Source of the DNA: Marchantia polymorpha subsp. ruderalis
Taxonomy: Eukaryota > Streptophyta > Marchantiopsida > Marchantiales > Marchantiaceae
Length of the DNA stretch: 64,000 bases
Assembly: GCA_037833965.1 (NCBI GenBank)
Contig: AP031354.1
Coordinates: 22,732,001-22,796,000, forward strand
Direction of reading: 5' to 3'
Shown here: piece after piece, positions 1 through 10,061 of the stretch
Numbering within the stretch: position 1 is the first letter of the stretch
Layout of the letters: every line of letters begins with the position of its first letter
Notes under the pieces: model-generated
What the model saw: only the letters and a program-made list of their open reading frames with translations
What the model was told of the DNA's origin: nothing
The model's database searches: none
Translations under genes and position numbers: made by a program

Positions 1-703
1 CACTGTCGAAGGCTTGTTATCTGTTATCGCCGAAGGCGCCCGCACAATGTTTCGCCGACTACAAGTTCGCCGACTCCGAGTTCTCCGACCTCGAGTTCGC
101 CGACCCTGAGTTCGCCGACTCCGAGTTTGCTGACTTGAAGTTCGCCGACTTCGAGTTCGCCGACCTCAAGTTTGCCAACTCCGAGTTCTCCGACCTCGAG
201 TTCGCCGACCTTTAGTTTGCCGACTCCGAGTTTGCCGACTTGAAGTTGACCCAAAGACGTCCGTCACCGAAGGCGAACATCTAGGGCCGAAGGCGGATAT
301 TCCGCCGACGACGAACTCCTTCCGCCTATCCGTAGGCGTTCTCCTTTGCATCTTCCGACAGTCACAATTCCCTGATTTCTCATCCGTTCCAGGCGTTCTT
401 GGGCTCGTTAGAACCAGAGCGTCAAGTTCTTTCCAACGAAACCCTAAGTAACTCAAGGCGTGAAGAATTGAGGAAGTTATGAGTGATCAACCGCCGAAGG
501 TGCTCGAAGCGAGTCCTGCAGCGTGAACCGCCCGTTCCATTCCAAGCGTTCCACTGTGGCCTAAGCCCAAAACCCCTTGACTGATCTCGATCCTCTTTTT
601 ACTCTGGCTTTGCGAACCGATTACTATTTACAGCTACTACCACGGTACTTACTATTCAAAAATGTTTTAGTTGTGACGAAAAACAAAAAGTGGGTTACCA
701 CAC
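1..703 (-). repeat. LTR fragment, family C, U3 start (minus strand)
   Basis: The right edge ends in GTGGGTTACCACA, the reverse complement of an LTR start TGTGGTAACCCAC, and it abuts the interior of a gene that is continuous in a relative (compare position 17859). This is therefore the upstream end of a minus-strand LTR inserted there; the rest lies left of the window. About 255-703 closely matches 42900-43694. It contains the shared U3 stem-loop module (about 380-480) and palindromic CGCC..GGCG motifs. No coding gene is recognised. Confidence 0.75.
45..255. repeat. 15-bp minisatellite
   Basis: About 14 degenerate tandem copies of a 15-bp unit of the type TTCGCCGACTCCGAG. Because the unit is a multiple of three, the minus strand reads as a pentapeptide repeat (VGELE-like). 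Other LTR copies lack it at this place, so I regard it as a local U3 expansion and not a gene. Confidence 0.8.
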
Positions 704-3253
704 GTTGTGGCAGGTATCTTTTGTCGAGCTCACATTAGCCGGAGCTCCAGTTCACTGGGCGCGCATCCTACATAGGGTGATGCGACAGCATGCATATGAG
801 GAGAAAGGAGGAACTCTCAATCACCTCTCCCCCTTCTTGATAAACTTTTATCGATAGAGCAATTGTTTGACCGCGGCGAAGCTTGCTTGTTTTGCGCCAT
901 TGTTAGTCGACCATCCCGGGAAGTATGTGCGGGATAACGAAGTCGACACCGACGCAGAGGATTCGCCAGCTTTCACTCCACCGACTCAGCGGGACGAGGG
1001 AAGAAACACACCCGCAGCAAGAGTGCCGCGGAAACGAAGATGGAGAGAGGAACCGGAGGAGGAGCAACATCGAGAACCCACTGCTCCCATACGGTAGCGG
1101 CCACTGCACGAAGTGTGCAGCCGGCCGAGCAGAATGCGCGCAGGCTTGTGTTACCAGGCAGCAGCGCGGAAACGGCGACGATCGCCACGGAGAAGGGAAG
1201 TGCGTCTCCGGAGAAGGATGGGACTGCGCGGACGTCCGCAGGAGCGGTGGACCACGCTACGCCTCCGGCGGACAAGAGACGGCCTTCGGGTCAGGAGTTA
1301 CTACGTGCTGTGCGGACGAGTGTGCCGCCTACGCACAGGCGACTCCCTGTGGATAGGCGACCTCTTGCAGACGTGGACCTCTGCCTACGCGTAGGCAGAG
1401 AAAGTTCGCCTACGCATAGGCGGCCGCCTACGCGTAGGCAAGACTCACCCCCGGTACAACGTAGGAAGGGGAAGGAGCCGGCGGAAGATCCGCCTTCGGC
1501 TCAAGGGCAAGTGGACGTGGATCTACGCTTACGCGTGGGAAGGAGCAGTCCGCCTGTGCACAGGCGCTCGCCTGTGCACAGGACACCTCCACACGTGCCG
1601 CCTGTGCACAGGCAAGAATCACCCCCGTTCCAACGTAGGAAGGGGAAGGAGCCGGCGGAAGAACCGCCTACGAGACACCGGCCCGCGGGGCCAGACCCTC
1701 CGGCGCACCACGCGCCGCAATTTGCGCCTTCGGCGCAAGGGCCTTCGAGCCGAGGAGATACGAGCAGGGAGCGTGCGGAGGCCGCACCATCGGCGGGAAG
1801 TCCGCCGATAGATGCGCCTTCGGCGGTAGGGCCTATAGGCCAAGGGACATCGGGCGAGCGGCCCCCGGCCATGTCGCCTTCGGCGATGGATGTCCGCGGC
1901 GCTACGCCTGCGGCGGACAAGGCGCCGGCAATTGCGCCTGCACACGGGCCGGGCACAGCCCCCACGGACCGATCAAGGGAGCAGCAACAGACGGAGGAGC
2001 GGAGTGACTGTCCGCGGGATGAAATTTCGATGCGCGATGCGCAATCAAACCCCGCGCAGCCACCCTCCGCTCGATCGCCTTCGGCGGCGGGCGACGGCGG
2101 CAGAGAGGATGCGGTAGACAATCAACAAGCGAGTGACGGGGATGCCGCACGGGTACATTCGCCTTCTGCCTTGGACATTTTGGCGACGAGCAGCGAGGCT
2201 GCAGCCGTGCCTTCGCAGGCAGCACACGTCGATGACGTGCAGCCCCACTCGGGGCAGTCGCCGACACAATCAATGGCGACTGAAATTCTCCACTCGGATG
2301 ATGACGACGGGGGCACCACGGAAGAAATGTCAGGAGCAGAAGACACCGAGGAGGAGGAGGAGGAAATTGTTGGAGCGCCGGCGGCGGCGCTCTCTGAGCA
2401 GGTGATTCCGTTGCTGAGGTACTTGGATCGCAAGGTCGATAAATACGCCGACCCACTCCAGCCGGGATCTTACATCGAGTTAGTGCGCAGGCGGACTCGC
2501 ACTAAAGTCCACACCAGCAAGCTATTAGCTAGAGTGGACCAGGAGTTGAGGGAATTGAAGGAGAAGCATGCGTGCTTGTGGGGTCAGTACAAACTTAATC
2601 AGAAATTCTACAAGCACTCCGAGAAGATGAAGGATGAGAAACTGGACGAGCTCACCAAGGAGCAGGTGAAGGTCAAGGAAGCACTCAATTCTGAGCAGGC
2701 CCAGAATCGGATTTTGTCAGAGGAGCTCGTGCGACAGACGCGGTTGTTGGAACAATGTCAGCTCGCACGGCAGGCGGATGAAGAGTTAATCCGCAGGTTA
2801 CAGTCAGAGTGTGGCGAATTGAGAGCGCAACGTGCTGAAGCCGAATCGCAATTAGTGATAATTGAAGAGGATCGCAGGAAGGAGGCGGATCGCACGAAGG
2901 TGGAGACGGCGAGGCGAGTCGCCCACTGTCTCAAGGGCTACGCCCACTGGGAAGTGAAGGCGCAGGAGAAACTCACACTGCGTGAGTTTGAATTGCGCGC
3001 AGCCGGGTTGTTGTCAGGCGACAGCAGGAGTCGGCGGAAGGTAGCAAAGAAGCTCGATGCCTTTCTGTCGAAGGCACAGGATACCATGTCCGCCCTCGAA
3101 GTGGAAGTGTCCGCGGCGTTGCAGCGGTTGGGACTGCGCAGTCGAGCGGAAGATTGGCAGGGTAGGGAGTTAGTGCGCGGCAGTCGGCCGCGCAGGAGAC
3201 GTAGTACAGGTTCCGCGGAGTGTAGTGTAGCGTGGTTCCGTGCAGGCGTGTAG
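704..3253 (+). pseudogene. LTR gene copy, hybrid and broken
   Basis: Remnant of the LTR-encoded coiled-coil protein. It enters mid-gene at the family C junction in the conserved N-terminal domain (WQV..FVELTLAGAPVHWARIL in outline). It has an in-frame TAG at 855-857 where relatives have CAG, and another at 1095-1097. The frame open from 1040 to 3253 (737 codons) carries the linker, the acidic run, the coiled coil and the basic C-terminus. Upstream of about 1505 it is A2-like; downstream it is A1-like. The C-terminal two thirds match the intact copies almost residue for residue. Confidence 0.8.
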
Positions 3254-3289
3254 CGTAGTGCAGTGTAGTGCTAGGTAGGACTTAGAAGG

Positions 3290-3298
3290 TATAAAATA
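3290..3298 (+). promoter_or_regulatory. TATA box of element I 5' LTR
   Basis: TATAAAATA lies 36 bp after the LTR-gene stop codon. The same box stands at the same distance in every LTR here. It is the best candidate promoter for the genomic RNA and puts the U3/R border near 3320. That makes everything upstream, including the gene, U3. Confidence 0.75.
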
Positions 3299-3301
3299 GT
3301 T

Positions 3302-3318
3302 CCAGGCGTTTTGCCTGG
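3302..3318 (+). other. Hairpin next to the LTR TATA box
   Basis: Arms CCAGGC and GCCTGG around GTTTT. In A2 (about 20372) and in element II (revcomp near 26345-26360) the arms read CAAGGC/GCCTTG, a paired change that keeps the stem. It sits between the TATA box and the expected start site, so it could act in DNA, or in the 3' end of genomic RNA. Confidence 0.55.
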
Positions 3319-3702
3319 GGTTCTTTCCCATCAGAAGTGCAGATCAGGAACCCATTTCCTTTGCGTGTTTGTGTCCTTGAGTTCTGTCACCACGCACGAG
3401 GAGTTACAACTTAGCGTTCCGCATTTTGTAGCTGAAGGCCTTCGGCCGAATGTTCAGAGCTAGTACATTGGTTAGAGACTTGAGTAGTTCGGAGCTGCAC
3501 CTGCGGGTGACTGCCGATGCTCAGAGCCAGTGACTAGTTAGATACTTGAACAGTTTCGCCCCTACACCTTCGAGTGTTTCTTTCTGATTGTACTCCTTGG
3601 GATTTTTCCCCTGAATGCCAAAGTGAAGTTTTGCAACTTCGTGTAAGCCTTGGTTGTAAATTCAGGTTACGCTGCAGCAGGTGCCTTGAGGGTAACCCCT
3701 GT

Positions 3703-4163
3703 AGTATTTCTGGGAATGACAAGTGCCTGAGAATTCAAACTCTTCAATAGACTGTTGTTGTGTTACTGGAATGTTTCTCAGTGAGTCCTTCAGTGCGGAC
3801 CTGTGTTCTCTGCGCGTTTTGTGAGTTGAGAGTGTTGTTCACCGCGTATGAGTGACTTCGATCCGAAGTAGGCAGTCCAAACCGGGTTTCCTACACTAGC
3901 AGCAAGCTAGTGGAAGTGTTGTAAAAGCCGGAGTTGGAAGTCACTACCCGCAGCTTTGCCGAGTGTGCTCGCGAGAGACTTCCCCCCTGAAATCTTGAGT
4001 AGAGGTCCTAACGGATCTCTGAGTTGTGTTTCTGTAGTTTCAGGTGTGTGTGTGTGTGTGTGTTACGCTGCACTGTGCGACCTCCGAGTGCGCTCCGAGT
4101 GGACACTTGCAGTATTTCTGGGAGTGACAGTTGCCTGAGAATTCAAACTCCTCAATAGTCTGT
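3703..4163 (+). repeat. Pair of 53-bp direct repeats in R/U5
   Basis: 3703-3755 and 4111-4163 share AGTATTTCTGGGA, TGCCTGAGAATTCAAACTC and TCAATAG..CTGTT with few mismatches, 408 bp apart. Both copies occur in the other A-type LTRs, so the duplication predates their spread. Confidence 0.7.
4044..4063 (+). repeat. GT microsatellite in R/U5
   Basis: A run of about ten GT units. The same place in the other LTRs carries GT (or CA on minus copies) runs of differing length, as expected of replication slippage. Confidence 0.85.
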
Positions 4164-4283
4164 TAAAACGTGACACTTTGTACCCTGTGTGTTCCTCTGT
4201 CCCTGTGGGTTCGACCTTTCTACCACTATATTGCAGTTTTAGCCTTTAGTGGGTTATTACATAAGAAGCCGACAACTTCTTTT

Positions 4284-4301
4284 TGGCGCCGCTGCCGGGG
4301 A
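4284..4301 (+). promoter_or_regulatory. Primer binding site, tRNA-Asp type
   Basis: TGGCGCCGCTGCCGGGGA pairs with the CCA-bearing 3' end of plant tRNA-Asp (established for Athila-type elements), with one variant base. It lies 22 nt after the LTR end. The spacer can fold (AAGAAG / CTTCTT). The same spacing is seen in elements II and III. Confidence 0.88.
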
Positions 4302-4347
4302 CAGTTGCGTCAACACCGGGGTTTTTACGAGCAGCCATGCTCGGTGA

Positions 4348-7183
4348 ATGTCGATTGGGGCTAGCGGGAGCAACCTAAGTGCTAGAGCTGTCCGCAAGTT
4401 CCGACGAGATTCAGAGAAGGCCGTGGAAGAGACACGGCGTCAAAACAAGAAAACACCAAAAAGAGTACCTAAGCCTAGTTCGGCCGACACCCTTGGGGAA
4501 CCTACCCCCGGCGACTCGGAACCAAACTTGGTGCTTACAGTTCTACTAGATATTCCTTGCACGGACCCGCCTCGTGAATTAGAAACGACCGCCCGAGAAC
4601 CGTCGACAGACACACCGATGGCGGACGGACAAGCCAATGTGCGGCTACCTCAACCGATTACTAAACATTCCTACCCAAAGTATAAAGGGAGTGGGGATGA
4701 CGACGATGCAGATTCATACATCAAGTTGTTCGAATCGGTGTCTATTGCCAATCGCGAGATCGCAGACGACGACCGACTAAGGATCTTTCCAAGCCTTCTG
4801 CGGAAGAAAGCGAGGAGTTGGTACAATCACGAGAGCATCGATCCGACTGGGTTGACAACATGGGCCCAGCTGAAGGAGAAGTTCCTTCGCCGCTTCCGCG
4901 AGCTCGGCTACGACAGCCGGGTTTTGACAAAGTTACGTAATTTGCAGCGAGAGAAGAAGGAGAGTCTGCGTGACTACACCGAGAGATTTCTGGACCTCCT
5001 TGACAGAATACCGAAAACAGGACCAGGGTCCCCTTTCTCGGTACAACAAGCTGTGGATTGGTACGTGACCGGTTTAACTCGGGAGATGGAGACTTTTTGC
5101 CGACGCAGCAAGTGCGACACTATTGAGGATGTGATTGCATCGGCAGAAGCCTTCGAAACTTCCACTCTTAACCGAAGAGGGAGAGAGAGACGGGAGTCGA
5201 AGGAGCGAAAACCGAAGGGAGGGCGAAGACGACGTAGAGGTACAACTCCGTCATCAGAGGAATCGTCTTCGGACGAGAACCGTTCCTCATCCGAAGAAGA
5301 GGAAACCTCATCGTCGGAGGAGGAGAAGAAGAGGAAGAAGCATGGGGCAGCGAAGAAAAAAGGGCACCCGACGAGTGACTACGGACAGAGCGCCGGGAGA
5401 CATAGCCTCGAAGATGGAGACCCTTGTGAAGGACTTCGCCGATCTCAAGGTTCAAGTGGTAGGCGGACATGATCGCCGAAAATCACCCGGGAGAGTGCGA
5501 GCGAACTTATGGTGTACTACGTGCGGGGCGGTGGGACATGCAAACACCGAGTGCCTTACCACCCGTCCGTCATATCCAGTCAACGCAGTAGAGTGGGCAC
5601 AACCGTACTATGGAGAGCACCCCCAGTACTATGGAGAGGCTAGCGAAGAGACAGCCTACGCCGTCCAGTCGGTTCCTACCCCTACTGCAGTTTCAGCAAT
5701 GCAAGTCCCACGATATATTCCGGTGGATCGGGCCACTACAGTACCCGTGAGGCGGAGAGCACCTCCAGGGACGTTTGACCCACCGCCACCGCGAGCTTGT
5801 TATAATTGCGGGGAAGTTGGACACTTCTCACCGCAGTGTCCCCATCCAAAAAGGCGAAACGATTATGCTCCGACATGTAGTAATTGCAAGAAGACCGGGC
5901 ATACTGCGCCAGAGTGTGATCAGCCACCAGTCCCTCGGCCAGCGGTACGATTTGTGAACACTCCTGCCAAGGAGGACGTCCAAGTTAACCAGGTCGAAGT
6001 AGGTTCAGACGGGGATGACGAAGACGAAGAATGGCCGGCGGAAGAGGTTATGTGCGCACGGGTCGAAACTCGTAGTTCCAAGAAATCGAAGGAGCAAGAG
6101 CGTGACACTCGCAAGCACGAACGGAGAACCGACGACCGGACGGGAAAAGGGAAGGAGAAGACATCCAGCAAGTCCGACTTGCGACCTGCACGAAAATCTT
6201 CGGCTACGCGAGAGGCACCAGCAGTACGCCCCCAGACAACAGTCGAGGACGAGCCAGTACGCTTGCTGAAACGGGACTATGCTCCGGATATCCGCAACGA
6301 GGTAACCAACCTGTTGAAGGAAGCGATCCGCACTCAAAAAGACCCACCGCGGCCAGACTTGACATCCGTCCTTGGGGCGAAGTTGGCAGCCACCGTGGAA
6401 CCTCGCAGAGCGTCGCCGCAGACCCCGGCGACCCAACGCGCCCACTATGACTTGGTCGAAGATCTCGGGAGTCGAAAAGTGAACATCACGTTCAAGCAGC
6501 TCTTGGAGGACAATAAGACGTATCGGAGAATGTTGATGCTTTCGCTACGGCATCCGCGGAAGCCACGCGCATCCACATCCTCTCAAGTATATCAAGTGGA
6601 GAGCGAAGACCAAGGGCCACCAGAGATCGATGTGGAAATAGCAGGGTGTTGTGTACGCAGGGTGCCAATCGACTCTGGATCAGGAGTCAACATAATGACG
6701 GAGGATACCGCGAGAGCCTTGGGGTTCAGTCAATACGAACCCTCGAAGCGTGTGTTGAGATTAGCGGATCAGACGCGGAGAATGCCTGCGGGTATGCTGC
6801 GCAATGTCAAGACAATCATCGGGGGTGCGGACTTTCGGTTGACGTATATCATCCTTCAACCGATGATGAAGCAGGGCTATGACGTTCTGCTCGGGCGACC
6901 ATGGCTATATGGCGCACAAGTCAGATGTGATTGGCGAAGGCATCGCCTTAAGTTTCCCCATCCTTCGGAACCGACCAAAACCATTACGGTGCCCTGGAAT
7001 AGGGTCAGACACGAAGGAGAGACCCCATCGACAAGTGCAGGTTACACATCGGGCGGAGACAGTGAGTCGACCGCGCGATCGGATTCCAGTGGTACCGAAT
7101 CCGATTATTTCGTGGGATTCGTTGCCTGCTGTTCGGTGGGAGAAGAAGAAGAGCCGGAAGCTATTCAGCCGGAAGACGAATAG
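4348..7183 (+). pseudogene. gag-protease of element I, frameshifted
   Basis: Encodes the capsid-like Gag domain (…SYIKLFESVSIAN, ARSWYNHES, FLRRFRELGYDS), a Ser/Glu-rich stretch, three CCHC zinc knuckles of the form CX2CX4HX4C, and an aspartic protease with DSGSG followed by DVLLGRPWL. The reading frame from ATG 4348 is lost at a run of six A (5356-5361) where element III has five, so it ends at 5472. The rest continues in the frame open to TAG at 7181-7183. Elements II and III have this region in one frame, so I call this a mutation and not programmed frameshifting. Upstream ATG 4337 is out of context. Confidence 0.88.
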
Positions 7184-7192
7184 CAATTAACT
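7172..7192 (+). promoter_or_regulatory. Leaky UAG between gag-protease and pol
   Basis: The gag frame ends GAA-TAG-CAA-TTA (TAG at 7181-7183) and the next open frame is the same frame, with no ATG before RT. UAG followed by CARYYA is the established tobamovirus readthrough context. Element III is identical here and element II has TAG-CAA-CTA, which also fits. No downstream structure was assessed. Confidence 0.75.
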
Positions 7193-10024
7193 GTGGGACT
7201 GGGAAGGAGTGAGACGAGTCACACCGAGGGCATTGTCGACCCTAGTGACTGTCACGAAGTACAACTCAGTCCCGACAAGTGCTTGAAGGTATCAAGCGCA
7301 GTGAGAGGAGACGAGCTAAGGAAAATACAGGCATTCCTTAGCCATTATGTCGACGTCTTCGCCTGGAAGATCGAAGACATGAAGGGGATACCTGCACGGT
7401 ATGGGGAACACCGTATCGATTTACTGGACGACTCGGTATCCATACGACAGCGCCAGTATCGCCTCAACCCAAAATACTCCTTGCTAGTTAAGGAGGAGAT
7501 AGATAAGTACTTGAGTGCTGGTATTATTTACCCTGTGCTCAGCAGTGAGTGGGTGTCGCCGATTGTTATCGTACCCAAGAAGTTGACGGGTAAGATACGA
7601 GTGTGTCAGGATTTCCGGAAGTTGAATGCAGCAACACGCAAGGATCATCACCCGTTACCATTCACGGATGCCATTCTCGACCATGTCGCAGGACATGAAT
7701 GTTATAGCTTCCTGGATGGGTTCTCAGGTTACAATCAGGTGTCTATCAGGGAACAGGACAAGGATAAAACTACGTTCACAACCGACTGGGGAACTTACGC
7801 ATACCACAAGATGCCCTTCGGTCTGTGCAACGCGCCTGCCACCTTTCAACGGATGATGACCAATATCTTCCAGGAACAACTGAGGAAGTTCCTGGAAATA
7901 TTCATAGATGACTTCTGTGTCTTTGGGAAGCGGTCTGAACACCTAAGTCACTTGAAGCAGACCTTCGACAAGTGTAGAGAGAGCAGTTTATCACTGCATC
8001 CCGAGAAGTGCTTTTTCTTTATGACTAGTGGGATCTTGTTGGGTCATCGGGTTTCGGCAGACAGCATTGCGGTGGACATCGAGAAGGTCAAGGTTATACT
8101 CGAGCTTGAGCCACCCACGAATCTAAGAGAGCTGCGAGCATTCCTGGATCATGTGGGCTACTACCGAAGATTCATACACCTGTATGCAATACTGGCGGCG
8201 GACCTAACCAAGTTGTTGAAGAAGGACGAGCCTTATGCTTGGGGTGCGAACCAGCAGTCAGCATTTGAGGCTCTTAAAGCGAAACTCACGACTGCTCCCG
8301 TACTAAGGAGTCCAGACTGGAATCGACCATTCCATGTTTACGTTGACACATCTGCATTCGCCATCGGTGTAGTACTGAGTCAAAAGGATGACAACAAAAA
8401 GGACTACCCGATCTACTTCGCGAGCCGACAGCTGTCTCTAGCAGAGCGTAAGTACACCACGACGGAGAGAGAAGCGTTGGGGATGGTGTACTCCTGTAAA
8501 AAGTTCCGTCACTACCTAATCTGCTACGAGTTTGTGTTCCATGTGGACCACTACGCATTGCAACACCTAGTCAAGAAAGCCGACCTATCCGGTCGGATCG
8601 CCAGGTGGGTGTTGTTACTGCAAGAGTTCACCTACACAGTCCAGACCAGGAAAGGGGTGCACCACGAAAATGCGGATTACTTGTCCCGATTATGGACCCA
8701 GCCGACAGAGGAGGAATTGGTGGACGATTTTCCAGATGAAGAGTTATTTCAGTTGTCTGCAGGACATGAGTCCCGCTATGCCGACCTGTATCGATATCTG
8801 TTAACCCTCCAGTGTCCCGAAGGCATGGATTTGGAACAACGAACTGTCTTTATTCATAAGGCAGGCTCGTACCAACTCCAGCAGGGGGTTTTGTTCAAGA
8901 AGATAGCAGATGAGCGCTTATGCAGATGCCTGGAGGAATCAGAGGTACCAAGAATAGTGAGTGCGATGCATACAGAGGAGGCGGGTGGACACTATGCCAC
9001 CAGGAACACGGTCACAAAGATCCTAAATGCGGGGTATTGGTGGCCGACCATGTTTAAGGATGTTCTCGATTACATCCGCAAGTGCGACAGTTGCCAGAGG
9101 ACGGGGAGACCGACGCCTACAACACGCTGGCCCCTAACTCCCATCATGCCTCTAGCACCTTTCGAAAAGTGGGGCATTGACTTTGTAGGACCGATACAAC
9201 CAGTGACTAGAAGTACACGAAGGCGCTACATTCTGGTAGCAACGGACTACGCCACCAAAATGGTAGAGGCCAGGGCCACCAGAAGGGATGATGCTGCCAC
9301 AGTGGCAGCCTTCTTGTTTGAGTCGATCATCACACGCTACGGATGTCCCTTAGAGCTAGTCAGCGACCGGGGCACGCATTTTCTGAATCAGATCATCGAA
9401 GATCTGACACGGTATTTCCACATCAAGCACCGGAAGACTACTCCATACAATCCCAAGGCAAATGGACTGACGGAGAAGTCCAATGGTCTGCTGTGTAAAA
9501 TACTACTCAAGGTCACGGTGAATCACGCTCACGACTGGGATACGAAGCTAGCAGCCGCTCTATGGGCGTACCGGACAGCTGAGAAGATCACGACCAAACA
9601 TACACCATACTTTCTGGTGTATGGGCAACACCCGATCCTCCCGATCGAATTTGAAGTACCCACCCAACGAACGTTGGATTTGCAGAGGATGGGCGCAGAG
9701 GAGAGTCAGCTCTACAGGTTACAGGAGGTCACGCTACTGGATGAGAGGAGACGAGACGCCGAAGATCGCACCAGGAAAATCCAGCTCCGCCGGAAGGAGA
9801 GATACGATAAAAAGATCAAACCTGTACTCCTGCAGGCGGGTGATTTGGCATTGCTCTACGACAGCAGGCATGCCAGATTCCCAGGCAAACTGCACCTAAG
9901 ATGGATGGGACCTTACAGGGTTGTCGAAGTCTTCCCGAATGGATCCATCCAACTTGCGGACTTGGCCGGCGATTTGTTAGGCACCCGAGTAAACAGTTGG
10001 CGGTTGAAGAAATACCACATGTGA
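7184..10024 (+). CDS. pol of element I: RT, RNase H, integrase
   Basis: Continues the gag frame after the UAG; the first GTG is at 7193 but readthrough is the likely route. Counting from that GTG: RT with QDFRKLN and FIDDFCVFG (about 237-245), RNase H with VDTSAF (D385), TEREAL and VDHYALQ, then integrase with an HHCC finger (HTEEAGGHYA … CDSCQR) and catalytic D663, D725 and E761 in a D-x61-D-x35-E arrangement. The C-terminus has a GPY-type module (RWMGPYRVVEVFPNGSIQL) and no chromodomain. No stops. Compared with element III, one conserved Gly is Asp (FLDHVGYYRRF). Synthesises and inserts the cDNA of the element. The FIDD motif and the tRNA-Asp primer place it near Athila; no envelope-like gene follows. 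Confidence 0.93.
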   Translation, partial: QLTVGLGRSETSHTEGIVDPSDCHEVQLSPDKCLKVSSAVRGDELRKIQAFLSHYVDVFAWKIEDMKGIPARYGEHRIDLLDDSVSIRQRQYRLNPKYSLLVKEEIDKYLSAGIIYPVLSSEWVSPIVIVPKKLTGKIRVCQDFRKLNAATRKDHHPLPFTDAILDHVAGHECYSFLDGFSGYNQVSIREQDKDKTTFTTDWGTYAYHKMPFGLCNAPATFQRMMTNIFQEQLRKFLEIFIDDFCVFGKRSEHLSHLKQTFDKCRESSLSLHPEKCFFFMTSGILLGHRVSADSIAVDIEKVKVILELEPPTNLRELRAFLDHVGYYRRFIHLYAILAADLTKLLKKDEPYAWGANQQSAFEALKAKLTTAPVLRSPDWNRPFHVYVDTSAFAIGVVLSQKDDNKKDYPIYFASRQLSLAERKYTTTEREALGMVYSCKKFRHYLICYEFVFHVDHYALQHLVKKADLSGRIARWVLLLQEFTYTVQTRKGVHHENADYLSRLWTQPTEEELVDDFPDEELFQLSAGHESRYADLYRYLLTLQCPEGMDLEQRTVFIHKAGSYQLQQGVLFKKIADERLCRCLEESEVPRIVSAMHTEEAGGHYATRNTVTKILNAGYWWPTMFKDVLDYIRKCDSCQRTGRPTPTTRWPLTPIMPLAPFEKWGIDFVGPIQPVTRSTRRRYILVATDYATKMVEARATRRDDAATVAAFLFESIITRYGCPLELVSDRGTHFLNQIIEDLTRYFHIKHRKTTPYNPKANGLTEKSNGLLCKILLKVTVNHAHDWDTKLAAALWAYRTAEKITTKHTPYFLVYGQHPILPIEFEVPTQRTLDLQRMGAEESQLYRLQEVTLLDERRRDAEDRTRKIQLRRKERYDKKIKPVLLQAGDLALLYDSRHARFPGKLHLRWMGPYRVVEVFPNGSIQLADLAGDLLGTRVNSWRLKKYHM

Positions 10025-10048
10025 GTGTTCGCGTGGGCGCTCACAATT

Positions 10049-10061
10049 GAGGAGGGGGGCA
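10049..10061 (+). promoter_or_regulatory. Polypurine tract of element I
   Basis: GAGGAGGGGGGCA directly before the 3' LTR start TGTGGTACCCC. It is the presumed plus-strand primer and is identical in elements II and III. Confidence 0.85.

Larger units (their letters stand above)
704..4261 (+). repeat. 5' LTR of element I (truncated, hybrid)
   Basis: The right end TTATTACA at 4261 is followed by the 22-nt leader and the primer site. From about 1510 to 4261 it is nearly identical to the 3' LTR (about 12690-15440). From 704 to about 1500 it matches the A2 LTR gene (17859-18655) much better. The promoter (TATA at 3290) and the roughly 940-bp R/U5 region are complete. 3254-4261 has no gene: it holds the TATA box, a hairpin, two 53-bp direct repeats and a GT run. 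Confidence 0.85.

Noticed and set aside
3534-4364. Short frames in R/U5, such as 4170-4364 and 3534-3722
   Set aside because: They occur in every LTR simply because the LTR is repeated, with no codon-level conservation visible and no domain.
5135-5475. Programmed frameshifting in gag of element I
   Set aside because: Elements II and III have the region in one frame; the six-A run in element I is better read as a slip mutation.
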